Origin: Mycolicibacterium iranicum
GTDB lineage: Bacteria; Actinomycetota; Actinomycetes; Mycobacteriales; Mycobacteriaceae
Assembly: GCF_002101705.1 (NCBI RefSeq)
Contig: NZ_LQPC01000026.1
Coordinates: 186,001-250,000, forward strand
Length of the DNA stretch: 64,000 nt
Direction of reading: 5' to 3'
Shown here piece after piece: positions 44,623 to 53,278 of the stretch (its first letter is position 1; the number at the start of each line of letters is the position of its first letter). A model generated the notes under the pieces. It made no database searches. It saw only the letters and a list, made by a program, of their open reading frames with translations, and had not been told where the DNA came from. The position numbers were made by a program, and so were the translations under genes.

Positions 44623-45507
44623 GTGAGTAGTAGGAATCCGCTGCGGCGACTGGCCGAGCAAGTCGTGCTGACCAGCATGCGACCGCCGATCCTCCCGGAG
44701 CTTCTGAATCGCCCCAACCGCGCGACCTTCGAACTCAAAGGCAAGCGTGTACTGCTCACCGGCGCCTCGTCTGGCATCGGCGAGGCCGCCGCCGAGAAGC
44801 TGGCCCGCCGCGGCGCCGTCGTCGTCGCGGTAGCGCGTCGCCAGGAGCTTCTCGACGAACTCGTCACCCGCATCACCGACGCCGGCGGTCAGGCACGCGC
44901 GCACGCCTGCGATCTGTCCGACCTCGACGCCGTCGACGAGCTCGTCGCCACCGTCGACAAGGAGCTCGGCGGCATCGACATCCTGGTGAACAACGCCGGG
45001 CGCTCGATCCGTCGGCCGCTGGAAGAGTCCCTCGACCGCTGGCACGATGTCGAACGCACCATGGTGCTGAACTACTACGGCCCGCTGCGACTGATCCGCG
45101 GCCTCGCCCCCGGCATGCTCGAGCGCGGCGACGGGCACATCATCAACGTCTCGACCTGGGGCGTGAAGACCGAAAGCCCACCGCTGTTCGGCGTCTACAA
45201 CGCCTCGAAGGCGGCGCTGTCATCGATCAGCCGGATCATCGAAACCGAATGGGCAGACCGCGGTGTGAATTCGACCGCGCTGTACTACCCCTTGGTCAAG
45301 ACACCCATGATCGCGCCCACGCGGGCCTACGACGGCCTGCCCGGACTTTCGGCCGACGAGGCCGCAGGCTGGATCATCACCGCCGCGCGACACCGGCCCG
45401 TCAGCATCGCGCCGCGCATCGCGGTCACCGCACACGCGGTCAACAGCATCGCACCCGCCGCCGTCGACCTCATCATGAAACGCCAGCGTATGCAGCCCAA
45501 GGACTGA
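44623..45507 (+). CDS. Short-chain dehydrogenase/reductase (Rv0547c-like)
   Basis: A 294-residue SDR. TGASSGIG near residue 47, VNNAG near 124, the catalytic Ser in INVSTWG and YNASK near 199 are present. The N-terminus has an extension of about 35 residues before the Rossmann fold (LRRLAEQVVLTSMRPPILPE), as in Rv0547c. The substrate is unknown. I chose the GTG at 44623 because the earlier in-frame ATG lies in the hairpin. A TAGACT 8 nt upstream could be the -10 of a near-leaderless mRNA. Confidence 0.86.
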   Translation: MSSRNPLRRLAEQVVLTSMRPPILPELLNRPNRATFELKGKRVLLTGASSGIGEAAAEKLARRGAVVVAVARRQELLDELVTRITDAGGQARAHACDLSDLDAVDELVATVDKELGGIDILVNNAGRSIRRPLEESLDRWHDVERTMVLNYYGPLRLIRGLAPGMLERGDGHIINVSTWGVKTESPPLFGVYNASKAALSSISRIIETEWADRGVNSTALYYPLVKTPMIAPTRAYDGLPGLSADEAAGWIITAARHRPVSIAPRIAVTAHAVNSIAPAAVDLIMKRQRMQPKD

Positions 45508-45513
45508 AAAGCG

Positions 45514-47064
45514 TTGTTCTGCAACCTTGCCGACGTCGTGCGCCGACACGGCCGCGAGCGGCCGGACGCACCAGCGCTGATCGTCGGTGATGCGACGATC
45601 AGCTACCGGGAACTCGACGACCGATCCAACCGTGCGGCACAGGCATTCGCGAGCGTCGGGGTGGGAGTCGGCGACAGGGTCGCGTTCGTCGAACGCAACA
45701 GCATCGAATTCTTCGATGTCGCCTTCGCTTTGGCCAAACTCGGCGCGGTCGGTGTGCCGGTCAACTGGCGGCTGGCCGCACCCGAGATGGGCCACGTCAT
45801 CACCGACTCCGGGGCGTCGGTAGTGGTGGTCGGGCAAGAGTTCGTCGGACACCTCGAAACGATCGAGCACGAGCTGGACGCGACCATCGTCGTCATCGGA
45901 AACCACTCCCGCTGGCCGGAATTCGATCGCTGGGTCGCCGGGCACCCCGCCGTGGACCCCGGTGTCGTCACCGGCCCCGACGATCTGGTGATGCTGATGT
46001 ACACCTCGGGAACCACCGGACTGCCCAAAGGTGTCATGCTCGGCAACACCAACTTTCTCTGCAAGACCGCCGGTGTAGCCGGGCCCTGGAAGTTCGACGC
46101 GGACTCGGTCAGCCTCGCGGTGATGCCGCTGTTCCACATGGCCGGCTTCGGATGGGCGCTAGCCGGCCTCTGGGAGGGCGCGACGACCGTGGTGCTGCGC
46201 GAGGTCGACCCGCAGGCGATCCTCGAAGCGATCCGCCGACGCGGCATCACCAACATGCTGCTCGTACCCGCGGTCATCCAATCCCTGCTCGACACAACCG
46301 GTCTCGTCGACGTCGACTTCTCAGGGCTGCGGGTGATCGTCTACGGAGCATCCCCGATCAGCGACGACGTCCTGGTCCGGGGGATGCGACGGTTCGGTGG
46401 GATCTTCGCTCAGGTCTACGGAATGACCGAGACGACGGGCTCGATCACCCAACTCGACGGGGCCGACCACGTGCCGGAACTGCTGCGGTCATGCGGAAAG
46501 CCCTACCCGTGGGTGCGGATTCGCATCGTCGACGGCAGCGGTGTCGACGGCAGCGGTGCCGACGCGCCGCCCGGCACCGTCGGCGAAGTATGGACCAAGT
46601 CGGACCAGAACATGCTCGGATACTGGAACAATCCGGACGCGACAGCAGCCACCCTCACCGAGGACGGCTGGCTCAAGACCGGGGACGCCGGATACCTCGA
46701 CGCCGAGGGCTACCTCTACCTGCACGACCGGCTCAAGGACATGATCGTCTCCGGCGGGGAAAACGTGTACCCCGCCGAAGTCGAGAACGTCCTGATGACC
46801 CATCCGGACGTCGCCGACGTGGCCGTCATCGGGGTGCCCGACCGTCGATGGGGCGAGGCGGTGAAGGCGGTCATCGTCGCGGTTCGCGGCACCGAGCCCA
46901 CCGAGGCCGCCCTGATCTCATACGCGCGGAATCGGCTCGCCGGCTTCAAGCTCCCCAAATCCGTCGACTTCGTCGACGCGCTGCCGCGAAACCCGAGTGG
47001 CAAGATCCTTAAACGCGCACTGCGCGAACCGCACTGGGAAGGTAGGGACCGCCCTATCGGCTGA
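45514..47064 (+). CDS. Acyl-CoA synthetase (FadD family)
   Basis: A 516-residue adenylate-forming ligase. MYTSGTTGLPKG near residue 165, YGMTETTGS near 307, GWLKTGDAGYLDAEGYLYL near 388-406, DRLKDMIVSGGENVYPAEVE and the C-terminal NPSGKILKRAL are intact. It starts with TTG 6 nt after the SDR stop and is probably cotranscribed. There is no counterpart at this point in the M. tuberculosis order. The substrate is unknown. Confidence 0.85.
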   Translation: MFCNLADVVRRHGRERPDAPALIVGDATISYRELDDRSNRAAQAFASVGVGVGDRVAFVERNSIEFFDVAFALAKLGAVGVPVNWRLAAPEMGHVITDSGASVVVVGQEFVGHLETIEHELDATIVVIGNHSRWPEFDRWVAGHPAVDPGVVTGPDDLVMLMYTSGTTGLPKGVMLGNTNFLCKTAGVAGPWKFDADSVSLAVMPLFHMAGFGWALAGLWEGATTVVLREVDPQAILEAIRRRGITNMLLVPAVIQSLLDTTGLVDVDFSGLRVIVYGASPISDDVLVRGMRRFGGIFAQVYGMTETTGSITQLDGADHVPELLRSCGKPYPWVRIRIVDGSGVDGSGADAPPGTVGEVWTKSDQNMLGYWNNPDATAATLTEDGWLKTGDAGYLDAEGYLYLHDRLKDMIVSGGENVYPAEVENVLMTHPDVADVAVIGVPDRRWGEAVKAVIVAVRGTEPTEAALISYARNRLAGFKLPKSVDFVDALPRNPSGKILKRALREPHWEGRDRPIG

Positions 47065-47087
47065 AGGGCGTGGTAGACACATCACCC

Positions 47088-47474
47088 ATGGAGATCCTGG
47101 CGAGCCGGGTGCTGTTCCGTCCGAAGGACTATGAGCGGTCGGTCGCGTTCTATCGCGACGGCATCGGGCTCGCCATCGCCAGGGAATACAGCGGCGGCAC
47201 CGTGTTCTACGCCGGTCAGTCGCTGGTCGAGATCGCCGGCCACGGCGGCCCGGCCGACGGAGCGCCGCCGTTCCCCGGGGCGCTGTGGCTGCAGGTGCGC
47301 GACCTCGCTGCGGCCCAGGACGAGCTGCGGGGCCGCGGCGTCGAGGTCGCGCGCGAGGCGCGTCGCGAGCCGTGGGGCCTGCACGAGATGCACGTTCTCG
47401 ATCCCGACGGCGTCACGCTGATCTTCGTCCAGGTGCCCGAAGATCACCCGCTGCGCCGGGACACCCGCGGCTAG
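47088..47474 (+). CDS. Glyoxalase/VOC-fold protein (Rv0546c-like)
   Basis: A 128-residue vicinal-oxygen-chelate protein nearly colinear with Rv0546c. EILASRVLFRPKDYERSVAF, GALWLQVRDL, HEMHVLDPDGVTLIFVQVPE and the terminal DHPLRRDTRG are conserved. His and Glu residues in place for a metal site are visible. The specific activity is unknown. I chose the ATG at 47088 by family alignment over the GTG at 47070. Confidence 0.87.
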   Translation: MEILASRVLFRPKDYERSVAFYRDGIGLAIAREYSGGTVFYAGQSLVEIAGHGGPADGAPPFPGALWLQVRDLAAAQDELRGRGVEVAREARREPWGLHEMHVLDPDGVTLIFVQVPEDHPLRRDTRG

Positions 47475-47530
47475 CGGGACGACGATCAAGCGGCGAGGCA
47501 CGAGCCGCGTTGAGGAGTCCCGCCGTATGG

Positions 47531-47842
47531 CTAGTTTGCGGGCGCCGCCAGCGGCCAGCCCACCGACGCCAGGCGTGCCGCGACCTGGTGCATCTCTTCG
47601 GGATTGGGCTCTTTGTCGGTGACCAGGTGGATCGCGGCGCGGATCTCCTCGGGCGTCACGCTGTCGGAGTTGTTGCCCTTCAGCACGAGCTGCGCGACCT
47701 TGACGACCTCGTCCTCGGTGAGCGTGCGGGACAGCAGTGCCAGCAGCGCGAAGTAGTCCGTCTGCGGAACGCCGTGCGGGTAGCCCTGGTGCAGCCAGCC
47801 CAGGATTTTGTCGAAGGCGTTCGGGGCGTCGTTCTCAGCCAT
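47531..47842 (-). CDS. DUF3349 protein (Rv0543c-like)
   Basis: A 103-residue small helical protein of the actinobacterial DUF3349 family. ILGWLHQGYPHGVPQTDYFA, LLSRTLTEDEVVKVAQ and the terminal RLASVGWPLA are the conserved parts. The function is unknown. I use the ATG at 47842; a GTG at 47857 overlaps the upstream stop as GTGA and is an alternative. A second DUF3349 gene lies on the other side of pitA. Confidence 0.82.
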   Translation of the reverse strand: MAENDAPNAFDKILGWLHQGYPHGVPQTDYFALLALLSRTLTEDEVVKVAQLVLKGNNSDSVTPEEIRAAIHLVTDKEPNPEEMHQVAARLASVGWPLAAPAN

Positions 47843-47853
47843 GTGCGCGTCGC

Positions 47854-48138
47854 TCACTTCTTGGGGAGGAACGGAAACAGGTCGATGCCGAAGTGGTGGA
47901 TGATCGTCGCCCGCGTGATCCACAGGACCGCGGTGAGGATCACCCATCCGACGAACACGAAGAGCGCCACGCCCAGGAATTTGGCCGCGGGGTTCGGGGC
48001 GACCGCCGCGCCATCGGTCCCGTCGCCGCCCGCGCCGCGCGAGTACGCGACCAGACCGAGCGCGAAGACCGCCGGCAGACCGGCGCCGAGCAGCAGGCCG
48101 ATGCCGAGCACCTTGAGGATGCTCTCCAGGTACACCAT
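47854..48138 (-). CDS. Small membrane protein (Rv0544c-like)
   Basis: A 94-residue protein with two transmembrane helices (about residues 7-28 and 53-75) and a conserved-looking FGIDLFPFLPKK end. The ATG at 48138 has AAGGAA 6 nt upstream. It lies 14 nt after pitA and overlaps the DUF3349 gene or its alternative start. It probably forms one operon with pitA, but its function is unknown. Confidence 0.75.
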   Translation of the reverse strand: MVYLESILKVLGIGLLLGAGLPAVFALGLVAYSRGAGGDGTDGAAVAPNPAAKFLGVALFVFVGWVILTAVLWITRATIIHHFGIDLFPFLPKK

Positions 48139-48152
48139 GTGAGTTCCTTCGG

Positions 48153-49394
48153 TCAGACCGTGGCGGACGGCTTGGGGGCAGCTTCGCGCATTTCGGCGGG
48201 CACCACGGAGTTGGTTGAGGCGTCCCAGTCGGCGTTGACGTTGTTGTGGTCGACCTTCTGCTGCTGGGCGCGCCACCACATGTAGCCGGAGAGGCCGACG
48301 AGGACCAGGAAGATCAGACCGTCACCGGCCAGTGCCGTGCCCGTCACCGCTTCCACGCCATGTGACAGCCAGTACGAGAGTGCACCGACCAGACCGGCAG
48401 CCGGCAGCGTGATCAGCCAGGCGACGGCCATCCGGCCCGCGACCGCCCAGCGCACCTCGGCACCCGGCTTGCCGACACCGCTGCCGAGGATCGAGCCGGT
48501 CGCGACGTGCGTGGTCGACAGCGCCATGCCGGCGGCGCTGGAACTGAGAATGATTGCCGCCGAGGATGCTTCGGCAGCGAAGCCCTGGGGTGACTCGATC
48601 TCGACGAGACCCTTGCCCAGGGTGCGGATGACCCGCCAGCCACCGAGGTAGGTACCGAGACCGATGGCCACGGCGCAGCTGAAGATGATCCAGAACGGCA
48701 GCCCCTGCTCCTTCACGTCCCCGGTCAGGTGGCCGGTGGTGATGAGCGCGAGCGCGATGACACCCATCGTCTTCTGGGCGTCGTTGGTGCCGTGGGACAG
48801 CGCGACCAGGGACGCGGTCGCGATCTGACCCCAGCGGAAGCCTTCCCGCCGACGCTTCTCGGCGACCCTCTTGGTGATGGCGTAGACCATCCAGGTGCCG
48901 CAGGCGGCGACCAGGCACGCGATGACCGGCGCGGCGACGGCCGGGATGAGCACCTTCTGGGTGACGCCGGACCAGTTGACGCCCGAGGTGCCCAGTGCCG
49001 CCAGACCAGCACCGATCAGACCACCGAAGAGGGCGTGCGACGAGCTGGAAGGGATGCCGAAAAGCCACGTCAGCAGATTCCACAGGATGCCGCCGATGAG
49101 GCCCGCGAAGATGATCGTCAGCCCCATCGAGGCGTCGATGCCGGGCAGAAGGTCACCGGACTTGCTGTCCTGCACCTTGAGCACCGAGGTCGTCACCGTG
49201 ACGGCGACCTCGACGGAGAGAAAGGCCCCGACGAGGTTCAGGACGCCCGCCAACAGAACCGCCGTCTTGGGCTTGAGGGCGCCCGTGGCGATCGACGTCG
49301 CCATCGCGTTCCCGGTGTCGTGGAACCCGTTGGTGAAGTCGAAAGCCAGCGCTGTGGCAATCAACAGCACCAGAATGATCAGCTCTGCGCTCAT
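48153..49394 (-). CDS. pitA: PitA low-affinity inorganic phosphate transporter
   Basis: A 413-residue PiT-family symporter with about 10 hydrophobic helices. The duplicated family signatures are visible as FDFTNGFHDTGNAMATSIAT near residue 18 and SHGTNDAQKTMGVIALALIT near 195, plus the GIPSSSSHALFGGLIGAGLA loop. It imports phosphate with protons or cations. The C-terminal cytoplasmic tail is polar. It leads an operon with the small membrane-protein gene and DUF3349. Confidence 0.93.
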   Translation of the reverse strand: MSAELIILVLLIATALAFDFTNGFHDTGNAMATSIATGALKPKTAVLLAGVLNLVGAFLSVEVAVTVTTSVLKVQDSKSGDLLPGIDASMGLTIIFAGLIGGILWNLLTWLFGIPSSSSHALFGGLIGAGLAALGTSGVNWSGVTQKVLIPAVAAPVIACLVAACGTWMVYAITKRVAEKRRREGFRWGQIATASLVALSHGTNDAQKTMGVIALALITTGHLTGDVKEQGLPFWIIFSCAVAIGLGTYLGGWRVIRTLGKGLVEIESPQGFAAEASSAAIILSSSAAGMALSTTHVATGSILGSGVGKPGAEVRWAVAGRMAVAWLITLPAAGLVGALSYWLSHGVEAVTGTALAGDGLIFLVLVGLSGYMWWRAQQQKVDHNNVNADWDASTNSVVPAEMREAAPKPSATV

Positions 49395-49616
49395 AGCGTT
49401 GATTGTGGGGCCTGGCTAACTGAATCGCCGACTTATCGCGAGTTTCGACATCGGTCGCGACGTGCCGTTTCTCCTGATCAGACGTTGTTATTCATAGAAT
49501 GTTCATCGGCGGCGGGTCGAGAGTTAGCCAACACCAGTTCACAGGAAGTTCCCAGTGAATCGCGCGATTAAGATCAACGGTTCGGGGCAGTCGACGCCTC
49601 CGTGGGGAGTGAGCGC

Positions 49617-49937
49617 GTGACGAAGTTTCTCGCAAGGATCGTGAACTGGATCGTCGCCGGATATCCGGAGGGCGTGCCGGGACCCGATCGCGTCCCGCTC
49701 CTGGCGCTACTGCGCCGCCGTCTCACCGACGAGGAAGTCAAGGCTGTGGTCGCCGAGCTGCGAGCCCGCTCGGAACTCCCCGGATCCCCCGACGTCGACA
49801 CCGCCGACATCGGGGTGCTCATCACCGAGATCACCGATGAGCTTCCCTCGATCGAGGACATCGAGCGCGTTCGGTTACGGCTGGCCGCGCAAGGCTGGCC
49901 CCTGGACGATCCGGATGACGCGGAGGACGCGCAATAG
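49617..49937 (+). CDS. DUF3349 protein (second copy)
   Basis: A 106-residue DUF3349 protein. IVNWIVAGYPEGVPGPDRVP, LRRRLTDEEVKAVVAEL and LRLAAQGWPLDDP match the copy at 47531. The GTG at 49617 has GGGGAG about 7 nt upstream; an upstream GTG at 49602 would overlap that signal. Its TAG stop sits in ATAG, immediately before the MenE-like reading frame. The function is unknown. Confidence 0.8.
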   Translation: MTKFLARIVNWIVAGYPEGVPGPDRVPLLALLRRRLTDEEVKAVVAELRARSELPGSPDVDTADIGVLITEITDELPSIEDIERVRLRLAAQGWPLDDPDDAEDAQ

Positions 49938-49993
49938 CCCTCCTGCGCGCCGTCGGCTTCGGTTCGGGCGCAACAGCACTGGCGGACCTTCGG

Positions 49994-51076
49994 GTGGTCA
50001 CCGAGGTCCTCGACGGCCGCGCCAGCGTGCTCCCGGTGCCGGCCGAGAACCCCGATCACGCCGCCGCGTTGTCCACTGCTCTGCGCGCCGGTGAGGAGAT
50101 CGCCGACGGAGTCGGCGCCGTGCTGTCGACCTCGGGGACGACAGGCACCCCGAAAGGCGCTCAGTTGACCCCCGCGGCCCTGCTCGCCAGTGCCGAGGCG
50201 ACCCACGAGCGGCTCGGCGGGCCCGGACACTGGCTGCTGGCGCTGCCCGCCTATCACGTGGCGGGCTTCCAGGTTCTGGTCCGCAGCGTCGTCGCGGGGA
50301 CGACGCCCGCCGCTGTGGCCGCGTCCTTCGATCCCGCGGATCTCGTCTCCGCGATCGAGGGGATGGGCGGGGATCGTCGCTACGCGTCGCTGGTGGCGGT
50401 CCAGATCGACAAGGCGTTGAAGGACTCCCGCGCTGCGGCGGCGCTGGCGGAGTTGGACGCCGTGCTGATCGGCGGCGGTCCGATGCCCGCGGGTGTCGCC
50501 GAAAAGGCCTCGGCAGCCGGGATCTCCGTGGTCAGAACGTACGGGATGAGCGAGACCGCCGGCGGCTGCGTGTACGACGGCGTCCCGCTGCGCGGCGTCG
50601 AAGTCGCGGTGGACGACGACGGACGGATCTCGCTGGGCGGCCCGACCGTCGCTGCCGGATACCGCAACCCCGTTACGCCCGACCCATTCCGCGATCCGGG
50701 CTGGTTTCGCACCGACGACGTCGGCGTTGTCGACGACGCCGGAGTGCTGCGCGTCGTCGGACGGGCAGACGATGCCATCAGCACCGGGGGTCTCACCGTG
50801 ATGCCCGGGGTTGTCGAAGCAGCGCTGGCCACCCATCCCGCCGTCGCCGAATGCGCCGTCTTCGGGGTGCCCGACGACCGACTCGGACAGCGGGTGGCCG
50901 CCGCCGTCGTCGTGCACACGGGATCGTCAACGACGTTGGCGGAGTTGCGTTCCCACGTCGCCGAGACGCTGCCGTCCACGGCTGCGCCGCGCGAAGTGCA
51001 CTTCGTCGGCGAACTCCCCCGCCACGGCATCGGCAAGGTGGACCGACGGACGCTGGTGCGGTTGTTCGGCTCCTGA
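49994..51076 (+). CDS. menE: MenE, o-succinylbenzoate-CoA ligase
   Basis: This adenylate-forming ligase makes o-succinylbenzoyl-CoA, the MenB substrate. It has 360 residues from the first standard start. TSGTTGTPKG near residue 48, YGMSETAGG near 183, GWFRTDD near 236, GRADDAISTGGLTV near 255 and the terminal GIGKVDRRTLVRLF are clear. The in-frame sequence from 49937 to 49993 reads ALLRAVGFGSGATALADLRV, which looks like a conserved N-terminus but has no standard start; the codon before it is ATA within ATAG. The true start may therefore be unusual. Confidence 0.92.
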   Translation: MVTEVLDGRASVLPVPAENPDHAAALSTALRAGEEIADGVGAVLSTSGTTGTPKGAQLTPAALLASAEATHERLGGPGHWLLALPAYHVAGFQVLVRSVVAGTTPAAVAASFDPADLVSAIEGMGGDRRYASLVAVQIDKALKDSRAAAALAELDAVLIGGGPMPAGVAEKASAAGISVVRTYGMSETAGGCVYDGVPLRGVEVAVDDDGRISLGGPTVAAGYRNPVTPDPFRDPGWFRTDDVGVVDDAGVLRVVGRADDAISTGGLTVMPGVVEAALATHPAVAECAVFGVPDDRLGQRVAAAVVVHTGSSTTLAELRSHVAETLPSTAAPREVHFVGELPRHGIGKVDRRTLVRLFGS

Positions 51077-51118
51077 GGTGGCCGCCCGCGGCGAGTGGCG
51101 GGGGCTCATGATGGGGTC

Positions 51119-51733
51119 ATGAGCCGTGAAGTGACCTCCGTGGACGAATTGCGCGCGATCGTCGGGCATCCGAATGCCTTCGTCGCGAACAAGGTGCGCG
51201 ACCATCTGTCGCCGATCGAGCAGCACTGGCTGTCGCATTCACCGCTCGGATTCGTCGCGACGATGGATGCCGACGGCCGGATGGACGTGTCGCCGAAGGG
51301 CGATCCGCCGGGGTTCGTGCACATCATCGACGAGGGGACCATCGCTATCCCCGAACGTCCCGGCAATAAGCGCGTCGACGGCTACGTCAACGTGCTTCAA
51401 CGCCCGCGCGTCGGCACGCTGTTCGTCATCCCCGGACGGGGCGACACCCTCCGGATCAACGGCAGCGCCCGCGTGATGGCCGACGCCGACTACTTCGACG
51501 CCATGGCCGTGCAGGGTAAGCGCCCCATCCTCGCGCTGGAGATCGCGATCGAGGAGGTGTTCTTTCACTGCGCGAAGGCGTTTCTGCGGTCCGACGCGTG
51601 GAAGCCGGAGGCCTGGAACCCGACGGCGGTGCCGAGCGTGGCGCAACTGGTCAAGTTGATGGACGCCGACGCCGACATCGACGAGCTGCGTAAGCACCTC
51701 GATGAAGACAACATGCGCAAGATCCTCTATTGA
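51119..51733 (+). CDS. Pyridoxamine-5'-phosphate-oxidase-family FMN protein
   Basis: A 204-residue split-barrel protein. LGFVATMDADGRMDVSPKGD near residue 42, YVNVLQRPRVGTLFVIPG near 88 and LRINGSARVM belong to the PNPOx-like family that includes MSMEG_6380/Rv-type FMN proteins. The C-terminal segment with FHCAKAFLRSDAW is typical of this subgroup. The substrate is unknown. I chose the ATG at 51119 by homology; there is no strong Shine-Dalgarno sequence. Confidence 0.83.
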   Translation: MSREVTSVDELRAIVGHPNAFVANKVRDHLSPIEQHWLSHSPLGFVATMDADGRMDVSPKGDPPGFVHIIDEGTIAIPERPGNKRVDGYVNVLQRPRVGTLFVIPGRGDTLRINGSARVMADADYFDAMAVQGKRPILALEIAIEEVFFHCAKAFLRSDAWKPEAWNPTAVPSVAQLVKLMDADADIDELRKHLDEDNMRKILY

Positions 51734-51781
51734 TCCTTACGACTATCTGACGGCTGGCGGCGACTTCCCGCAGCTCACGCC

Positions 51782-51845
51782 CGGCGAGCGCGCGGTTTTG
51801 CACGCCCTGACACGGAGTGTCGGCGTGCAGACACGCGCGCTCGCG
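51782..51845. repeat. Dispersed palindromic element, copy E
   Basis: A 64-bp copy with CGGCGAGCGCGCGG on the left and the conserved GGCGTGCAGACACGCGCGCT end. The middle is more diverged than in copies B-D. It lies after the PNPOx gene and just upstream of the membrane-protein gene at 51858. Confidence 0.6.
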
Positions 51846-51857
51846 CAGAATCGGGGG

Positions 51858-53204
51858 ATGCGTAAGGAGGCGGGTGCGGTCGCGGTGGCCGTTGTGCTCG
51901 TCGTCGCGGCCTTCGTCGTCCCGCACCTGCATCTGGAGACGGTCACCCCGCTGCTCAATGCGACCCCGGAACGCTTCCGCGACTTCGCCGCGACGTCGCC
52001 GATCTTCGGCTGGTGGAACACCCACGTCGGCCCCGGCACCATCCCGGCCATCGCGATCGCCGCCGCGGCCGTGCTGTGGGGCCCCACGATCGCGCAACGC
52101 CTGCCGTGGCGGTGGCTGCCGTGGACGGCATGGGCAGTGTCGTGTGCGTGGGCGTTCAGCCTCGCGATGATCGACGGCTGGCAGCGTGGTTTCGCAGGGC
52201 GCCTGACAGCCAAGCACGAATACCTGCTCGAGGTGCCGACCGTCACCGACATCCCGGTGATGCTGCGCACCTTCGCGAGCCGGATCCTCGACTTCCAGCC
52301 CGACTCCTGGATCACCCACGTCTCGGGACATCCGCCGGGCGCCCTGCTGACCTATGTGTGGCTCGATCGCATCGGCCTGGCCGGCGGCGCGTGGGCGGGA
52401 CTGCTCTCGCTGCTCGCCGGTTCGAGCATCGCGGCCGCGGTCGTCGTCACGGTGCGCGCGCTGGCCGACGAAGACACCGCGCGCAAAGCCGCCGTGTTCG
52501 CCGCCGTCGCTCCGACGGCGATCTGGATCGCCGTCTCCGCGGACGGGTACTTCGCGGGTGTGGCGGCCTGGGGCATCGCACTGCTGGCGCTGGCCGTCAC
52601 CGGGACGATCCGGCTGCCGCTGCTGGCAGCGGCAGGCGCCGGTCTGCTCCTGGGGTGGGGCATCTTCCTCAATTACGGCCTGGGGTTGATGGCGCTGCCC
52701 GCCGTCGCCGTGCTGCTCAGTGCCAGGTCATGGCGTGCCGCGGTGCGCGTCCTGGTCCCGGCCGTCGTGGTGGCCGCAGCGGTGGCCGCCGTGTTCTTCG
52801 CGGCCGGATTCTGGTGGTACGACGGCTATCTGCTGGTCCAGGAGCGGTACTGGCAGGGCATCGCGATGGAGCGACCGTTCCAATACTGGGGCTGGGCGAA
52901 CTTCGCCGCGACGGTGTGTGCCATCGGACTCGGCAGCGTCGCCGGGCTGGGCAGGGCCTTCGACATCGCTGCGGTCAAGCGGCGCTCCGGGCTGCACCTG
53001 CTGGTGTTCGGGGCGCTGCTGGCGATTGTGTTCGCCGATCTGTCGCGGCTGAGCAAGGCCGAAACCGAACGCATCTGGCTACCGTTCACCGTTTGGCTGG
53101 TCGCGGCGGCGGCGTTGCTTCCCTGGCGATCACTGCGGTGGTGGTTGGCGCTCAACGTGATCGGCGCCCTCGCGATCAACCACTTCATTCTGACGAACTG
53201 GTAG
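51858..53204 (+). CDS. Polytopic membrane protein (Rv0541c-like)
   Basis: A 448-residue protein with about 10-12 hydrophobic helices. A conserved extracytoplasmic stretch near residues 125-155 (FQPDSWITHVSGHPPGALLT) recalls the first-loop region of GT-C-type membrane glycosyltransferases. The charged motif SKAETERIWLPF near residue 405 is also distinctive. The function is not established; a polyprenyl-sugar-dependent transferase is plausible, given the adjoining GT2, DUF2064 and methyltransferase genes. I chose the ATG at 51858, since the upstream frame runs through repeat E. Confidence 0.75.
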   Translation: MRKEAGAVAVAVVLVVAAFVVPHLHLETVTPLLNATPERFRDFAATSPIFGWWNTHVGPGTIPAIAIAAAAVLWGPTIAQRLPWRWLPWTAWAVSCAWAFSLAMIDGWQRGFAGRLTAKHEYLLEVPTVTDIPVMLRTFASRILDFQPDSWITHVSGHPPGALLTYVWLDRIGLAGGAWAGLLSLLAGSSIAAAVVVTVRALADEDTARKAAVFAAVAPTAIWIAVSADGYFAGVAAWGIALLALAVTGTIRLPLLAAAGAGLLLGWGIFLNYGLGLMALPAVAVLLSARSWRAAVRVLVPAVVVAAAVAAVFFAAGFWWYDGYLLVQERYWQGIAMERPFQYWGWANFAATVCAIGLGSVAGLGRAFDIAAVKRRSGLHLLVFGALLAIVFADLSRLSKAETERIWLPFTVWLVAAAALLPWRSLRWWLALNVIGALAINHFILTNW

Positions 53205-53278
53205 CAATCGCGCCGCCACCACACCGAGAGCCACGCCGACGCGGGCGGTCACCGCCGTCCCGCGTGGCGAGGCGCTGC

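Noticed and set aside
49395..49616. Possible PHO box (RegX3 site) upstream of pitA
   Set aside because: GTTCATC and GTTCACA occur, but they are about 40 bp apart and lack the tandem 11-bp spacing of a PHO box.
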